The position numbers and the translations under genes are program-made. This document shows, one piece after another, positions 11,337-22,420 of a DNA stretch of 64,000 bases (within the stretch, counting starts at the first letter, position 1; each line of letters begins with the position of its first letter). The notes below the pieces were generated by a model. It did no database searches. It saw nothing but the letters and a program-made list of their open reading frames with translations, and had not been told where the DNA came from. Source of the DNA: Hymenopus coronatus (taxonomy: Eukaryota > Arthropoda > Insecta > Mantodea > Hymenopodidae); NCBI GenBank assembly GCA_030762935.1, contig CM060900.1, positions 430,736,421 to 430,800,420 on the forward strand. Reading direction: 5' to 3'.

Positions 11337-12360
11337 TTAGTGTGTTTTAAGGTGTCTTCTCAAAGAGGAGTAATGGCTATAGCCATTATTGCACTTGTCA
11401 CAAATGTGAGGTTTCGTTCCATCATGTGTACTATAATGAATGTTCAAAGCTGAGCGCATTGTAAATTTTTTGCTACATCTTTCACAGTTATGAAACTGTT
11501 TGCCTTCGTGTATCAAAATATGTTTTTTCAGATGTGATACACGTATGAAGGTCTTCGAACAGATTTCACATTCCTGTGTTTTTTTATTCATATGCAATAG
11601 TGAATTGTGCCTCTTCAGGGCGGATGGCCAAGTAAAGCTCTTACCACAAATTTTACATTTGTGAGGCTTTATGTCCTGATGTATGTTTTGATGCAGTTTT
11701 AGGTATGCCAATCGTGTAAAGGCTTTGTCACAAGTGTAGCATTTGTAAGGCTTTATACCCTCATGTGTTAAAATGTGGTCTTGCAAATATGTTACTCTGG
11801 AAAAGCTTTTGTCACAATATTTACATTGGTGAGGCGTTTTAGCCCCGTGTATGACACAATGTCTTTTCAAATGTGACAAACGAGTAAATATCTTACTACA
11901 AATGCGACACTTGTGAATCCTTTTACCCTCATGGGTTTTCAATAATGGCACTTCAGTTGGGTGAGAGTTGTCACCCAAATTCAAGCGCTCACACCTAGAA
12001 GATTCTTCAGAAAGGACATGTTGCTCACTTGCCATTGATTCATCAGTGCTTGTAATAGGAGATTCTCTCCTTGCTTCGTTTAAGACACATTGTTGTCTCA
12101 AATGTGACAAACGAGTAAATCTCGTATTTAAATTTTGAGAGTTGTGAATCCTTTTACCCACATGGGTTTGCAATAATGGCAAGTGAGAAATGTTTTCATC
12201 AGAAACTTCAGTTGTGTGAGAAATTTCACCCAAGTTGGTAGGTGTGAGCGCTTCTAAAATAGAATGTTGAATATCTTCCTCGCTGCTTGCTTCAGAAGTT
12301 GGTTCTTCATCTTGGGGCACTGGTGAATCACATCGGTAGTCAGAATCTCCTATGCAGAAC
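11337..12360 (-). CDS. C2H2 zinc-finger protein, 3' terminal coding exon
   Basis: On the minus strand an exon opens after an acceptor (ATTGTTTCAG, AG at 12361-12362) and reads FCIGDSDYRCD... to a TAA stop at 11337-11339. There is no in-frame ATG at its beginning, so the start lies in an upstream exon that was not found. The acidic, serine-rich N-terminal third is followed by seven classical C2H2 fingers (CX2C...HX3-4H), from HKCRIC to HICDKC. Most linkers are variants of the H-[TE]GxKP type. A vestigial finger precedes them (RIHNSQNLNTRFTRLSHLRQ): it keeps the hydrophobic core but lost both cysteines, and it looks like an internal duplication of finger 1 with its upstream segment. Tandem fingers of this kind normally bind DNA in the nucleus as transcription factors. 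This is the only clear host-like gene in the window. Confidence 0.85.
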
Positions 12361-12399
12361 CTGAAACAATACAGGATTTAGCATTAAGTGTAATACTAA

Positions 12400-12895
12400 A
12401 GACAGTTCAGTTCAGTTCGAATGACTACCCAGAGCCGAAGACCCCATTCTGATGCACCAGGGGGATAAACTCCGTGGCTCTTTCCATTAGGCCGAGACCT
12501 AGAGACTAACAAGGCCCCCCCAGCATGGGAACATACCGGGACGGAAGTGGATACGCTACTTACGCGCGTCAATCCATAATAAGGGTCAACTACCAATAAC
12601 CTTGGTGAGGCCGACGGTGTTACCAGCTTACCGTCTAATAGCTCTCCTGTGTTAGTGCCAGAGAACTTGAGGAGTCTCACATCCCCGTCAAGCTAAGCCA
12701 AGACGTACCCAATAACCCATGGGTATCGGGACCAGTGCAAAGTCGAGTCCAACCCAATCCGTACAACTCCCCTTCGGGAGGGTCTCGGTAGTCCGGCCCG
12801 ACTACTTCTGACGTCAGAAGTATCACGGGTACTCGGGGTACTCAGCGCTTGCACCAAAGCAGCTGAAGAGGTCGGAACCTCCCCACTAAAGACAT
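12400..12895. repeat. GC-rich unclassified repeat-like block
   Basis: Its base composition contrasts sharply with the AT-rich flanks. A short palindrome CTTCTGACGTCAGAAG (around 12807) and CCCCTTCGGGAGGG can fold. It has no convincing polymerase III boxes and no recognised protein domain, although one minus-strand frame is open for 94 codons. It probably is a transposon or SINE body of unknown class lying in the intron upstream of the zinc-finger exon. Confidence 0.4.
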
Positions 12896-12965
12896 AAAAG
12901 GAACTAAATCTGAGAAGAGGATACTTAAGTTTATTTCAGTCGGAATAGAAACACTTATATATATA

Positions 12966-13458
12966 ACTTACATTTTTGAGTGCCTGGCTGGCTTTGAAAA
13001 TGATTTGCTCCCATTATCATAGAGCTACTGGCTCTTTGTGTTGCTGTCTGTTTTGTGGTGGCTGTTTGTTTTGAAATGTAGTAATGGAATGATGTACTTC
13101 AATGACTATTTCTGTTGGCCATGCAAAATTCACTAGCCGGTGTTTGTGGATTAGATTAAAATCTTTTCCTAAGCATCCAACGCAGTGTGTATTTTGAGGT
13201 TTCAGAAGTGTAATGCTCGACTTGATATTGTTATTGTTGGTCCAGAAGTAGTGTTAAACAGCAGATTCATCCGTTTGTCTTCGATGTGTCTAATGCTTTC
13301 TATTAATCTGGTTTCCATGTTTGTTTTTATCTGCATCCTTGGCTAGTTATCAACACAAACAACCGTCATGCAACAGATAACAACATCAGGAGCCAGCCAG
13401 TCTCGTATGATGAGAACAAATATTTCTCAAAACTGGCCAGGCACTCAAAAATGTAAGT
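12966..13458. mobile_element. Possible short Penelope-like remnant with inverted ends
   Basis: ACTTACATTTTTGAGTGCCT at 12966 recurs inverted at 13437-13458, and similarity continues inward for about 50 bp (TGATTTGCTCCCATTATCAT against the complement of ATGATGAGAACAAATATTTC). The right end, ATGATGAGAAC...TTCTCAAAAC followed by TGGCCAGGC, is arranged like the 3' ribozyme-like ends of the two Penelope copies elsewhere in the window. No reverse-transcriptase or GIY-YIG sequence was recognised inside. Confidence 0.4.
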
Positions 13459-14570
13459 GCCATAATAGTTATATTCAATGCAAACCTTCTCTTAAATTAA
13501 ATGTCAAATATTAGTGGAGATAACACTGTTAAACTGATACGTTGTTGTTATTATTATTTCTATCATCATTAAATACAATATTTTAACACATTTTAATGGT
13601 AAAATCAGTCTGAAGTTTGTGGCAATGCAACCAATGTGTGCTACATGCTTGGAGAACTAAATAAACCTTCAGGCTTATTTTGACAGCAGGTAAGCCGTTT
13701 TATTCCTATATTGTTTAAATTTGGTAATAAAACAGTTTCATAACAAAATAGTTATCAGCAAGTCAGCAGGCAAATACAATGGAGGGAACGTTTTGATGCA
13801 GATTCCCAAATGTGAATGAAAGATCATCCACATATTACACGTTACACGTAAATGTTGGAGAAACAGTTAATATTTATTAATAATATTGTTGTCACATGAG
13901 CTTCTTTATTCATACCTTTGCACTTTTCATGTTAATCAAGATCCTCATTTTTTTTTTTTTTTCCTTTCTTTGCTTTCCCTTCACATTTTCTTGTAGGGAC
14001 AAAAGAGATTAAAGGGATAGCAAAATCGTTAAATAGTTGAGTGCTTAGTGTTGACTTTGAAGTTCCAAATTTTCCCAAGGCATTTTAAGAGGGAAACCAA
14101 GACAACTTCACACTTCAAAATATAATAAAACATTCTAACATTCATATCAATCAAAACACATATGTCTGAGATGCCAAATGCTGCAAAAGTATATTTGAAA
14201 TAAAGTGTCTTTTTTTAATAAAATGCACATTTTTATTTGGAAACCTTAGGAGAAAAAAAAAATAGGGGAAAAATGAAAAAGAGGAAAAAGCGACTATGAA
14301 GATATAACTGAAGGATTTTAACAGCCAATACAAAATCAATGCCTTTTAAACGGACAAATCGTGTAATATGTAAGACAATCATTAACCGAGAAGTCATAGT
14401 GCAAGTCTTTAGTTTTAATTACTTAGGTTTTCATTAACCATAATCTAATGGTGACACCGGCTGTCTTTCACCAGGCTGAGGGACCGCTGCCTGACCTGCT
14501 CGGTTCGCACAATAGCCTGATAAACAAAGCTTTAAAATCTGGAATGGGCCAAATGGGAAGTGAATAATAA
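13459..14570. other. AT-rich intergenic stretch
   Basis: Poly-T at about 13949-13962 and low-complexity A/G-rich DNA at 14250-14300; no recognised gene or repeat family. Confidence 0.5.
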
Positions 14571-14984
14571 CAGTGAACTCCGCAACCAAGAAGATGGAGA
14601 CTGAAATGAAGAGTGCAAGTTCTGGCATGGAAGAAATGAGGAGCGAAATAAAGAACGTGTCTGTGCCATTGCTGAATCCATCGATGCCTACCAGGACATG
14701 CAGGTCGGAACGGAGTTGGGAAAATGCGATACCTGCTTTAAGGTACCGCCGTGCGACGGATACGAAGAGCCAGCCTGGGCTCCCGGCAGGAAGATTTGTT
14801 GAGGGCGACAGACCATCTGACTGCGGTAAAGCTTCATCTACTTAGAAAATACGTATGTTTTCAGCCAAGAATGGCGATTACCATCACATCGGCTAAGTGC
14901 TTCACCAATTGTCACCGCAGACGCCCGAACTATCCGACATCTATTAAGACATGTTTCTCTGGCAAAACAAGCGGGGGGACGAGA

Positions 14985-15535
14985 CATGTTAGAAGAAACG
15001 AAATCCTATAGACTGTGTTCACGACGAGGTAAGAGTTCTGGCAGTTCGAAATTATGCCCTTTGCCTCTGCAAAGCGCCACCTGCCAAAGTCTAACAGAGT
15101 CGGTGACGGTGGGATTGAATTACCGCGCCCGTCTGCTATATCTGGATATCATCGTCGTAAGCAGGACTTTTAAGAACCATCCTTTTAGCCTGTCCTAGGT
15201 ACTTCAACCTGAAGTTGAACGCAAAGAAACAGCAAGTTTTCTGTAATGAAGAATATTTACTTAAGCCACATTGGCTCGCCGATCGGAGTGGCCACCGACC
15301 TGGAGAAAGCTCCAACATAAGGGATTGGTCTTGCCTGAAAGATACACAAAAAATGTTAGAGTCTATGCAACAACTGTCTCCAGTTCGTTTGAGGGTTCCC
15401 CAACAACTCTCAACCCCTCATTCCCCTGACGGAGCAACACCGAACTTGATTTGGACAAAAGAGGCCCAGTGCGCATTTTAGATACTGAAGACAACACTCA
15501 GCAGTACTCCTGCTTTAGAATTTCTTAACCGGGCT
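14985..15535 (+). pseudogene. Gypsy-type reverse transcriptase remnant
   Basis: Across shifting plus-strand frames the order of a gypsy (Metaviridae) polymerase can be read. A degraded 'MPFGLxNAPATFQ' region lies near 15050-15085 (CPLPLQSATCQSLTE). LLYLDIIVVSRTFKNH at about 15137-15190 is the catalytic YLDD box with one aspartate lost. Then come KLNAKKQQVFCNEEYL, NIRDW and WTKEAQCAFQILKTTLSSTP, the connection to RNase H. Frameshifts and the lost aspartate make it inactive. The plausible upstream Gag and protease (14573-14980) could not be confirmed. The similarity ends abruptly near 15535, where the sequence continues with integrase on the other strand. Confidence 0.65.
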
Positions 15536-16110
15536 GCGGTTTCATCGCGGACACTTATGTAAGCCTCAGCGCTATCGGACACATGGTCATGAGGTTCCCC
15601 GTGTATTTCTTCCAGTACTTTCGTCACTTTGTTCTGTGGGATGATCAACATTTCTCTCAGGATCTTTCCTTCTTTAAAGAGTACACCCTCATTGGTCTTC
15701 AATGAGCTTCATTGGGCCCATTAAGCCTGATGAAACACTATTGCCGGGTGCGATGTCTTCCCAGATGCATCTAGTCCCTACCACCTCATCTCTCAGAAGT
15801 GATTACAAGTCGCCGTTCAGCAGGTGCTCCCTCCTAAGATCTGCGCAATCCTATTCATCTGTAGGCACACTGAAATGTTAGGAATAGCTGCGGCATGTTC
15901 TTTCCCCTCCGCCTTAATGCTGTTGCTGCACTCCTCTGGACAGCGTCTTCTTGATATGGCATTCGCATTGGAGTGAATCCCAACCATTTTTGTGCTTGAG
16001 ACACTCTGCATACTTCAATGGAATGGAGTTGAAGACAGTCCCGCCGTGTCCTTTGCCAAAGCGATCCCCATTTTCTTCCCACCTGCTCGACGGCTTGGTC
16101 ATGATAGCCT
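15536..16110 (-). pseudogene. Gypsy-type RNase H end and integrase zinc-binding remnant, inverted
   Basis: On the minus strand, HSNANAISRRRCPEEC (near 15990-15940) resembles the HxNADALSRRP signature that ends a gypsy RNase H domain. EGVLFKEGKILREMLIIPQN followed by KVTKVLEEIHGEPHDH (about 15690-15595) matches the start of the integrase HHCC zinc-binding domain. This is the continuation of the reverse-transcriptase piece at 14985-15535 but in opposite orientation. Either the element was internally inverted with a breakpoint at about 15535, or two copies lie head to head. Confidence 0.55.
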
Positions 16111-16434
16111 TTTCCACAAACTGATTAAAATCTGCTCACAAATATCCATATTTCGCACAAATTCCGCCGTGTAGCTTCTTTTCAACGTTCTTCACTGTAG
16201 TAATATAGCTCGCTACGACATTCCCCACTGAACTGTTGCGTGCGATTCATTCCCGGTGTAAACTACACCCCGGGCAGAGCTTAGTCGACCTTTCATATCC
16301 ACTGGTTACGTCACTGGAAACTTCTAGAAATAGTTGCACGTGCGAAACCACCGCAACGGCACAAACTCACTCAGGCGTAACAATGCGCGACTTCGACGTC
16401 AAATACCTTCCCAATGAGCACATATCCATTCGCG
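16111..16434. other. Stretch between gypsy remnant and SINE
   Basis: Slightly GC-richer than background and possibly more of the gypsy element; no domain could be assigned. Confidence 0.35.
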
Positions 16435-16676
16435 GTCGCGCCTGGCCGAGCGGTTTGACCACTCGCTTCTCAACAAGGCATCTCGGATTAGATCCTAGGT
16501 GACCGCATGTGGGATTTGTGGTGGACAAATCGGCGCAGGGGCGGGTTTTCTCCAGGTTCTCCGGTTTTCCCTGCCATTACATTCCACCGGTGCCCCATCT
16601 TCATTTCTTGTATCATGTGTCATCGCCTGCGGTGCCATAGTAGTAAAAGCGGGCGTTAAACACATAAATAACAAAC
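16435..16676 (+). repeat. SINE-A, forward copy
   Basis: The tRNA-like head is GCCTGGCCGAGCGGTTTGAC (A box) and a decayed B box near 16488. The body is GATTTGTGGTGGACAAATCG followed by the GGGTTTTCTCCAGGTTCTCC block, and the tail is GCGGTGCCATAGTAG...GGCGTTAAACAC. The forward and reverse copies at 20037-20286, 45772-46012, 58213-58430 and 62558-62785 belong to the same family. Confidence 0.85.
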
Positions 16677-16789
16677 AATGTCCATTCACACAGGGATAGC
16701 AATCACAGCGGCATTCTTAAAGAAGGTTACCATGGCACAGGTGTTCGCTAAAGCAGGTGTGTAACAATAGATGTCAACACTCAACTATG

Positions 16790-17130
16790 ACTTACAAAGC
16801 AAGGCGTACAAACATGTTCGGTGATTACGGCTGCAAGTCGTAAACGCAATATGAATTACCGGTCCCGTCGAAAAATCTATGGCCTCTGCTACTTGGAGAA
16901 CTTTCGTTCGACTATCACCGAGAATCATGTAGTGAATTTTTTTTCACAATGCCCTCCGAAACCACATCGGCCGCATGCTCTGGGTGCTCCTTTACAAACA
17001 CGGATGTTCACCACGTTTAAAGTCGTTCAGCCAATATCTAACTGTTGCTGTAGACGGAAAAAATTCAGCACAAACAGCTTTCAATTATGCTTTTATTTCC
17101 TCGCATTCAAAGGTAAAAAGCGAATCGCTG
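16790..17130 (-). pseudogene. Mariner-type transposase remnant
   Basis: On the minus strand, AVCAEFFPSTATVRYWLNDF followed by KRGEHP, then EHAADVVSEGIVKK and KIHYMILGDSRTKVLQVAEA, match the N-terminal helix-turn-helix and linker of mariner/SETMAR-type transposases. The parts are spread over two frames, with a stop and at least one frameshift. The catalytic DDD domain is absent. The remnant abuts the start of the tandem unit at 17131. Confidence 0.7.
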
Positions 17131-17879
17131 AATGATACTGTCCTTTTTCAATTTTAGCGAAAGCACGTCGAACCACTAACTGAAATACTTGTCAAATCCA
17201 AACTACCATGTGAATCAGTACCAAATTTATTTTGTTAACATAAAACAAATAACGGTACTCATGGAACAAAAACCAACTTGCCTCAGCAACGCAATCTATT
17301 TTGAAATACAGTTACTCTCAATGCTATTAAAAATATGTCGCAAGACGGGGTTTCTTCGCTGACTCCGCCCATGAATTTCACCTGTTTGTTATGCTCTTAA
17401 AAGCATTTTGGACAGGCGACGTTACCGAGGGGAAGGGGTTGGACATAAAACGTAATTATGACAAATAAATGTCTGAGTTCTAAACTGATGGTCAGTAAAT
17501 TTGCTGGTTGGACACCCCTCTCATCGGGTGTGAAAAAATGAGGTTAATTTTTTTTTTCTGAGCTATATAGTGAAGTTCTAATGCCAAGGTAATATACACA
17601 CGTGGTAGACTGAATTAAGACACTGCTTATACCAGTTAACCTGTTCTAACGGAAAGTCGAGCGGGACTGAGGGGTGAAGGGATGGATTGCCCAATAAGTT
17701 TTGCATTTTCTTATTCGCGTGGTAAAATGGCACCAATGGAAATCGTGGAAAGACCAGAGTCCTAGTAAAACGTTCACATTTTCAGCAAAATCACAGAGAC
17801 AGCCGTATTTTTAATGTTGTTAACTTTACCGCCCTCGTACACCTATGATAAACACTTCTGTTAACTGAAACAAAACAAA

Positions 17880-17990
17880 AATAATCCAAAGATTTTTTTT
17901 TTTTTTGCGTATTTTAATATCGTTTACTGCACCGCCCTCGTACACCTATGATAAACATTTCTGTTAACTGAAACCAAACAAAAATAATAC
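17880..17990. repeat. Short internal repeat with acceptor-like motif
   Basis: On the minus strand two adjacent ~85-95 bp copies each begin TTTCAG then TTAACAGAA..., running through a GGGCGGT block. The second copy extends to about 17815. The same pair exists in unit 2 (22000-22170). TTTCAG after a T-rich run resembles a splice acceptor downstream of the small membrane-protein exon; joined to that exon it would add one residue and stop. Confidence 0.5.
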
Positions 17991-18237
17991 AATGCTTTTT
18001 TATCGATTGATAAATAAACAACTCCAGAACTATTAACTTTGTAACTAATAAGCACACATTATTAAATCTTTGTTCAGTAATAACTTTCTGAGACATTAAG
18101 AAGTGATTACATCATCATAACAGCATTAAATTACCTAGGCGTCTAATATTAAAGTCATAGGTCTCCTTAAATATATGAAAGATATAAATCTATATAGGAA
18201 ATGAAGAATTTCTTCCTCAGTTTTTACAAGGTCTTAC

Positions 18238-18381
18238 CTTGCCAGGGCCACTACCAGACGCACAATCGCTTCCCATTCTGCTCTGCCGGAGATGTAAACC
18301 ATACAATGTGAAATAAGGATGCTTGCAACAAGTACCACAAAGAATGTCATATTCTCCCACACGTTAGCGGGCATGTTGATT
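18238..18381 (-). CDS. Candidate exon of a small single-pass membrane protein, unit 1 copy
   Basis: On the minus strand an acceptor-like TTCTGCTTACAG precedes 7 nt of leader and an ATG at 18374. It opens 45 codons plus 2 nt and ends exactly at CAAG followed by GTAAGACC (donor consensus). The peptide starts MPANVWENM, has a hydrophobic segment FFVVLVASILISHCMVYIS (residues 10-28) and a charged tail GRAEWEAIVRLVV. The unit 2 copy (22421-22564) keeps the same length, start, frame and splice sites. The two copies differ at about 18 of 137 positions, mostly changing amino acids, which seems higher than the flanking duplication. No family is recognised. It could be a rapidly changing duplicated gene or an exon fossil without constraint. 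Confidence 0.4.
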
Positions 18382-19209
18382 CTGTAAGCAGAGATATTGA
18401 ATTCATGAGATGTGTTGCAAGAAGTAATAACCTAATTATACTAAATACTATTTAAAGTAAACATGTGTTAATGCCGTTTTAATTTGCAACGGTTTCTGAA
18501 CGTTTCATGACATTTTCGAATACATTTTAAAATCAGAGTATATCCTGCAGTGCATTTATATCATGGTGAAATTCTTAAGCAGATATGGTCAACGGGTATC
18601 ACATCCCAAGAGTCAAGGGTTGGAGGGGTACCGTGACATGAATTATCCTTCTAAAGCACTATAAAAAGGAAAATAATAAATGGAAGTTTCCGCATGCTTT
18701 TCGAAGTTTTAATTTTAAGCTTTTTTTTTCGATATGGTGGTCAATTCGGCACTAAATTGTTCTAGTGAATCTCATAAGGACAGATTATTTATATTCCCAT
18801 GAGGTGATGCCAGAAGTCCAATTTGGCTCCAAAATTGCAAGCGTGATAAGTGGCGTCCAACTCCCTCAACTAGGATATGCGAAGTATTTATAAATTATTT
18901 TGCCTTAGAACAACAATTATCTATTCCGTGCAACATTTACGTGCTATTGAAGATTTAACTGTAAATGCAATAAAGAGAAGTAAAGTGTATAGACATGCAG
19001 ATGTAAAGAAACGAAACAGTAACCTGTATTCTTTTTGTTTGTATGATTTTAAAATGAATATTAGCCTGTATAATCTCAAAGTTACATGTTGTATTGACTC
19101 TGCAGTTCTTTAATCCTGACCTATGCATAATTAGTTATCTAATGTTATTGGAATTTTCACACAAACATAAATCTTATTATATTGGGTGTGACAGACCATT
19201 TAAGTTTGC

Positions 19210-19402
19210 TCAGGGCTCTCTTTATCATACTTATGGTGCTTTTAGGTCCCGCAAGTCTATGACACGGGACCAACGGCTTTACTTCCCTTCCGAAGGAGGC
19301 CATGCAAAGAATTTTTACGCCTGAAAAAAGTCATCGTCTTCCGCCGAATTTGAACCCGCGACCTTGGGTATGTATTAACCATTACACCACGGAGGGAGAC
19401 AA
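19210..19402 (-). repeat. tRNA-headed SINE (family D), unit 1 copy
   Basis: On the minus strand, CTCCGTGGTGTAATGGTTA (A box) and GCGGGTTCAAATTC (B box) are followed by a body containing CCTTCGGAAGGGAAGTAAAG and GGTCCCGTGTCATAG. The 3' half of a tRNA fold is poor, so this is SINE-derived. The unit 2 counterpart lies at 24850-25012, with part of the B box deleted. Confidence 0.65.
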
Positions 19403-19609
19403 ATTATTATAAAGGTGCTCAAGAGTTATGCTGGCTCGCTAAAGCTTTGGTGCTTCGTGGTGCAAGGGATCGTGGATTCGAGTCTCGCCTTGGGAATGTG
19501 TTTGTGAATAGGTACATACATGTATATGCATTTGTCATAAAACAGAAAACGGTAAAAGAAAGGAAATTTAGGGAAAAAAAAAAAAAAACAGAGGAATAAA
19601 AAAAAGTAG

Positions 19610-19850
19610 CACCCCAGGGAAATGTTGTGGTTGTCGTGTGTGCCTCAGGTCGTGAGTTCGAATCTTGCTTAGGGTGAGTAACCCGGATAAGTCTTTTTTC
19701 GGGGTTTTCCCTTTGCCTAAGAAGACGAATGTCGAGTAACTTTAAGGTCCATGGACCCCGAGATCATTTGCGAATCTTTCACCAATTTCGTTCATCGTCC
19801 GATATAACCAACCAGGTTAAAGGACGTTAAGCTACAAAAGAAAGAAAGAA
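19610..19850 (+). repeat. tRNA-headed SINE (family B), unit 1 copy
   Basis: The B box is GAGTTCGAATCTTG. The body is GGGTGAGTAACCCGG, TTTTTCGGGGTTTTCCC, CCATGGACCCCGAG and a tail AAAGGACGTTAAGCTAC followed by an A-rich run. About 27 bp of the head are missing relative to the unit 2 copy. Confidence 0.75.
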
Positions 19851-20036
19851 AAAAAAAATTCAGCGCCGGAGTCACAACCAACTACGGAACTGCATTTTTT
19901 TTAGCAAATAAAGAAAAAGAGATTAGTAATGAATACTTATATAGAGTTTGGAGGTGGCAGTACTTTCTGCAGTGAGTGACTTTAATATGTGTTGTGAGGC
20001 ATAGGAACTATGCTGAGTCCAGCGTTCCTCAGGATC

Positions 20037-20286
20037 ATTTTTTTTTTGGTAGTGTTTAACGCCCGCTTTAACTACTTATGGCACCGCAGGCGGTGACACT
20101 GATGATACACGAATGATGATGGAGCACCGGTGGAATGAGATGGGGAGGGAAACCGGAGTACCCGGAGAAAACCCGACCCAGCGCCGCTTTGTCCACCACA
20201 AATCTCACATGCGGTCGCTTGGGAACGAACCCAGGCCGTCTAGGTGAGAGGCGAGTGGTCTAACCACTCGGCCACGGCGCGGCCAC
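20037..20286 (-). repeat. SINE-A insertion with 10-bp target duplication
   Basis: The element is bounded by CCTCAGGATC at 20027-20036 and 20287-20296, and the paralogous empty site CCTCAGGATC is single at 25638-25647 in unit 2. This gives exact ends for the family: 250 bp including the A tail (T run at 20038-20048 on the plus strand). The reverse-strand order is head GCGCCGTGGCCGAGTGGTTA, B box GGGTTCGTTCCC, central GGGTTTTCTCCGGGTACTCC block and 3' end GGCGTTAAACACTACC. Confidence 0.95.
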
Positions 20287-22420
20287 CCTCAGGATCTGCC
20301 GCGCTATACACCAGCGACTTATATTGGACATAAAAAGCCACTAATATAAGTAACTTAAAAAGAAAAAACTCCAAGGAAAAGGAAGGAGGAAAGGCTTAAG
20401 ACTACAGGGGGCTACATATGCAGTGTGCAATCGTAAAGGTAAACGTAATACCTCAAACATTAAAAGCAATTCTTCTCATAATGTATTTTTCAACGCATAC
20501 AAATATTCAAAACGCTCCTTGCGGGTTTATTTTTAACCAAACTGATTAATATTTGCATATTAGATCCTTAGTATATCCAATAGAATTTAATATCTGTTAT
20601 TTATCCAAGTTAAACTGTTTATGTATAGATTCTATCAAAAGTGTTGCGACTACAGTGATCTGACTTTAAAGGTTCAAACGACTTAAATAAATACCTATTA
20701 TAAGAGTGTTGTAACCTCTAAAATATTACATAATGTTGAATGAGTTATCCAAAAGTTCTTTCCTCAGTAATACTTATACTATATGAATCTCATGTGATAA
20801 ATCTTATAAAGTGACATTCCTGGAATGAAAATCTGAGATTTTCTCTCAACATTTTGGAAACTGAGCTCTAAGAACCTTTTTTGTGAAAAATTTCTTCTCA
20901 AAAACTATTTCATCTATTTCTTTCTTTCTTTATTTATTTATTTATTTTGAAAATCTGGTAAATAGGTACCTATAAGGTAAGTATTAAGTGCTACAAATTT
21001 TGTTTGTGTGTTAAGAAACACAGCATTTGATATTTTCACAGATGGTCACCATAAAAGGAAGGAGATATCCGTTTCCAGCAGTAAAGCAATTAAGGGCCTG
21101 GTATACAGCAGAAAAAGTCCTTCCAAAGGTTGTCCTTTCAGAAAGTTGGGAACGTTTTATTGCCGTGCAAAGTTTCGCTCATGACCCTAAAAATAAGCTC
21201 GGGAATTAGGTGGGGTTCAAGGAACACATGTTGTATCTTAAGATCTAGAAAACACCATGTGAGAAAGTCGATGTAAGTTGGCCTACACCAAAGTACATTA
21301 GTCAGTCAAAACCAAATTAATAGATACATTGAATGATACTGTCCTTTTTCAATTTTAGAATGTCGAACCCCTAACTGAAATACTTGCCAAATGCAAACTA
21401 CTATGTGAATCGGTACCAAATTTATTTTGTCGATGTAAAACAATTAACGGTACACATGGAACAAAAACCAACTTGCCACAGCAACGCAATTTATTTTGAA
21501 ATACAGGTACTCTCAACGACATTAAAAATATATCCTAAGACGGGTTTCTTCGCTGACTCCGCCCATGCATTTCACCTGTTTGTTATGCACTTAAAAGTAT
21601 TTTGGACAGGCGACGTTACAGAAGGGAATAAACGTAATTACAACAAATAAATTTCTGAGTTCTAAACTGATGGTCAGTAAATTTACTGGTTGGACACCCC
21701 TCTCATCGAGTCTCACAAAATGAGAATCTTTTTTCTGAGCTTTATTCTGAAGTTCTAATGCCAAGATAATGTGCACACGTGGTAGACTAAATTAAGACAC
21801 TGCTTATACCAATCAACCTGTTCTAACAGAAGGTCGAGCGGGACTGAGGGCTGAAGGGATGGGTTGCCCAATAAGTTTTGCATCATCTTATTCGCGTGGT
21901 ACGCTGTACCAGAATGGCACCAATGGAAATCGTAGAAAGACCCGAGGCCTCGTCAAACGTTGACATTTTCAACAAAATCACAGCACCAGGGGTATTTTTA
22001 ATGTCGTTGTCTGTACCTCCCTTGGACATTTATGATAAAAAGTTCTGTTAACTGAAACAAAACAAAAAAGATCTATTGTTGTTTTTTTGCGTATTTTTAA
22101 TGTCGTTGACTGTACCGCCCTTGCACACCTATGATAAAAATTTCTGTTGACTGAAACAAAACAAAAATAATCCAATGCTCTTTTATCGATTGATAAATAA
22201 ATAACTCTAGAACTATTAACTTTGTAACTAATAAGCACACATTATTAAATCTTTGTTCAGTAATAACTTTCAGAGACATTAAGAAGTGATTACATCATCA
22301 TAACAACATTACATTACCTAGGCGTCTAATATTAAAGTCATAGGTCTCCTTAAATATATAAAAGATATAAATCTATATAGGAAATGTTGAATTTCTTCCT
22401 CATTTTTTACAAGTTCTTAC

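Larger units (their letters stand above)
17131..21328. repeat. Tandem duplication, unit 1
   Basis: This segment is repeated directly at 21329-26626. Both units start with GAATGATACTGTCCTTTTTC and end with a block ending TTAATAGATACATT. By eye the copies are roughly 90% or more identical over long stretches. Unit 1 carries a SINE-A insertion (20037-20286) missing from unit 2 and lacks the 1.5 kb retrosequence of unit 2. A 45-bp stretch near 18881-18925 is also specific to unit 1. Apart from the exon candidate at 18238-18381, the contents are SINE modules and AT-rich DNA. Confidence 0.85.

Noticed and set aside
19335..19402. tRNA-Glu/Asp-like sequence on the minus strand
   Set aside because: The B box side is degraded, the cloverleaf does not close, and the SINE body is attached; the unit 2 copy is deleted there.
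17914..22279. 60-codon minus-strand ORF present in both tandem units (MS.KVITEQRFNN...)
   Set aside because: All differences I see between the copies change amino acids, the ORF crosses a splice-acceptor-like motif, and composition is ordinary AT-rich; most likely chance.
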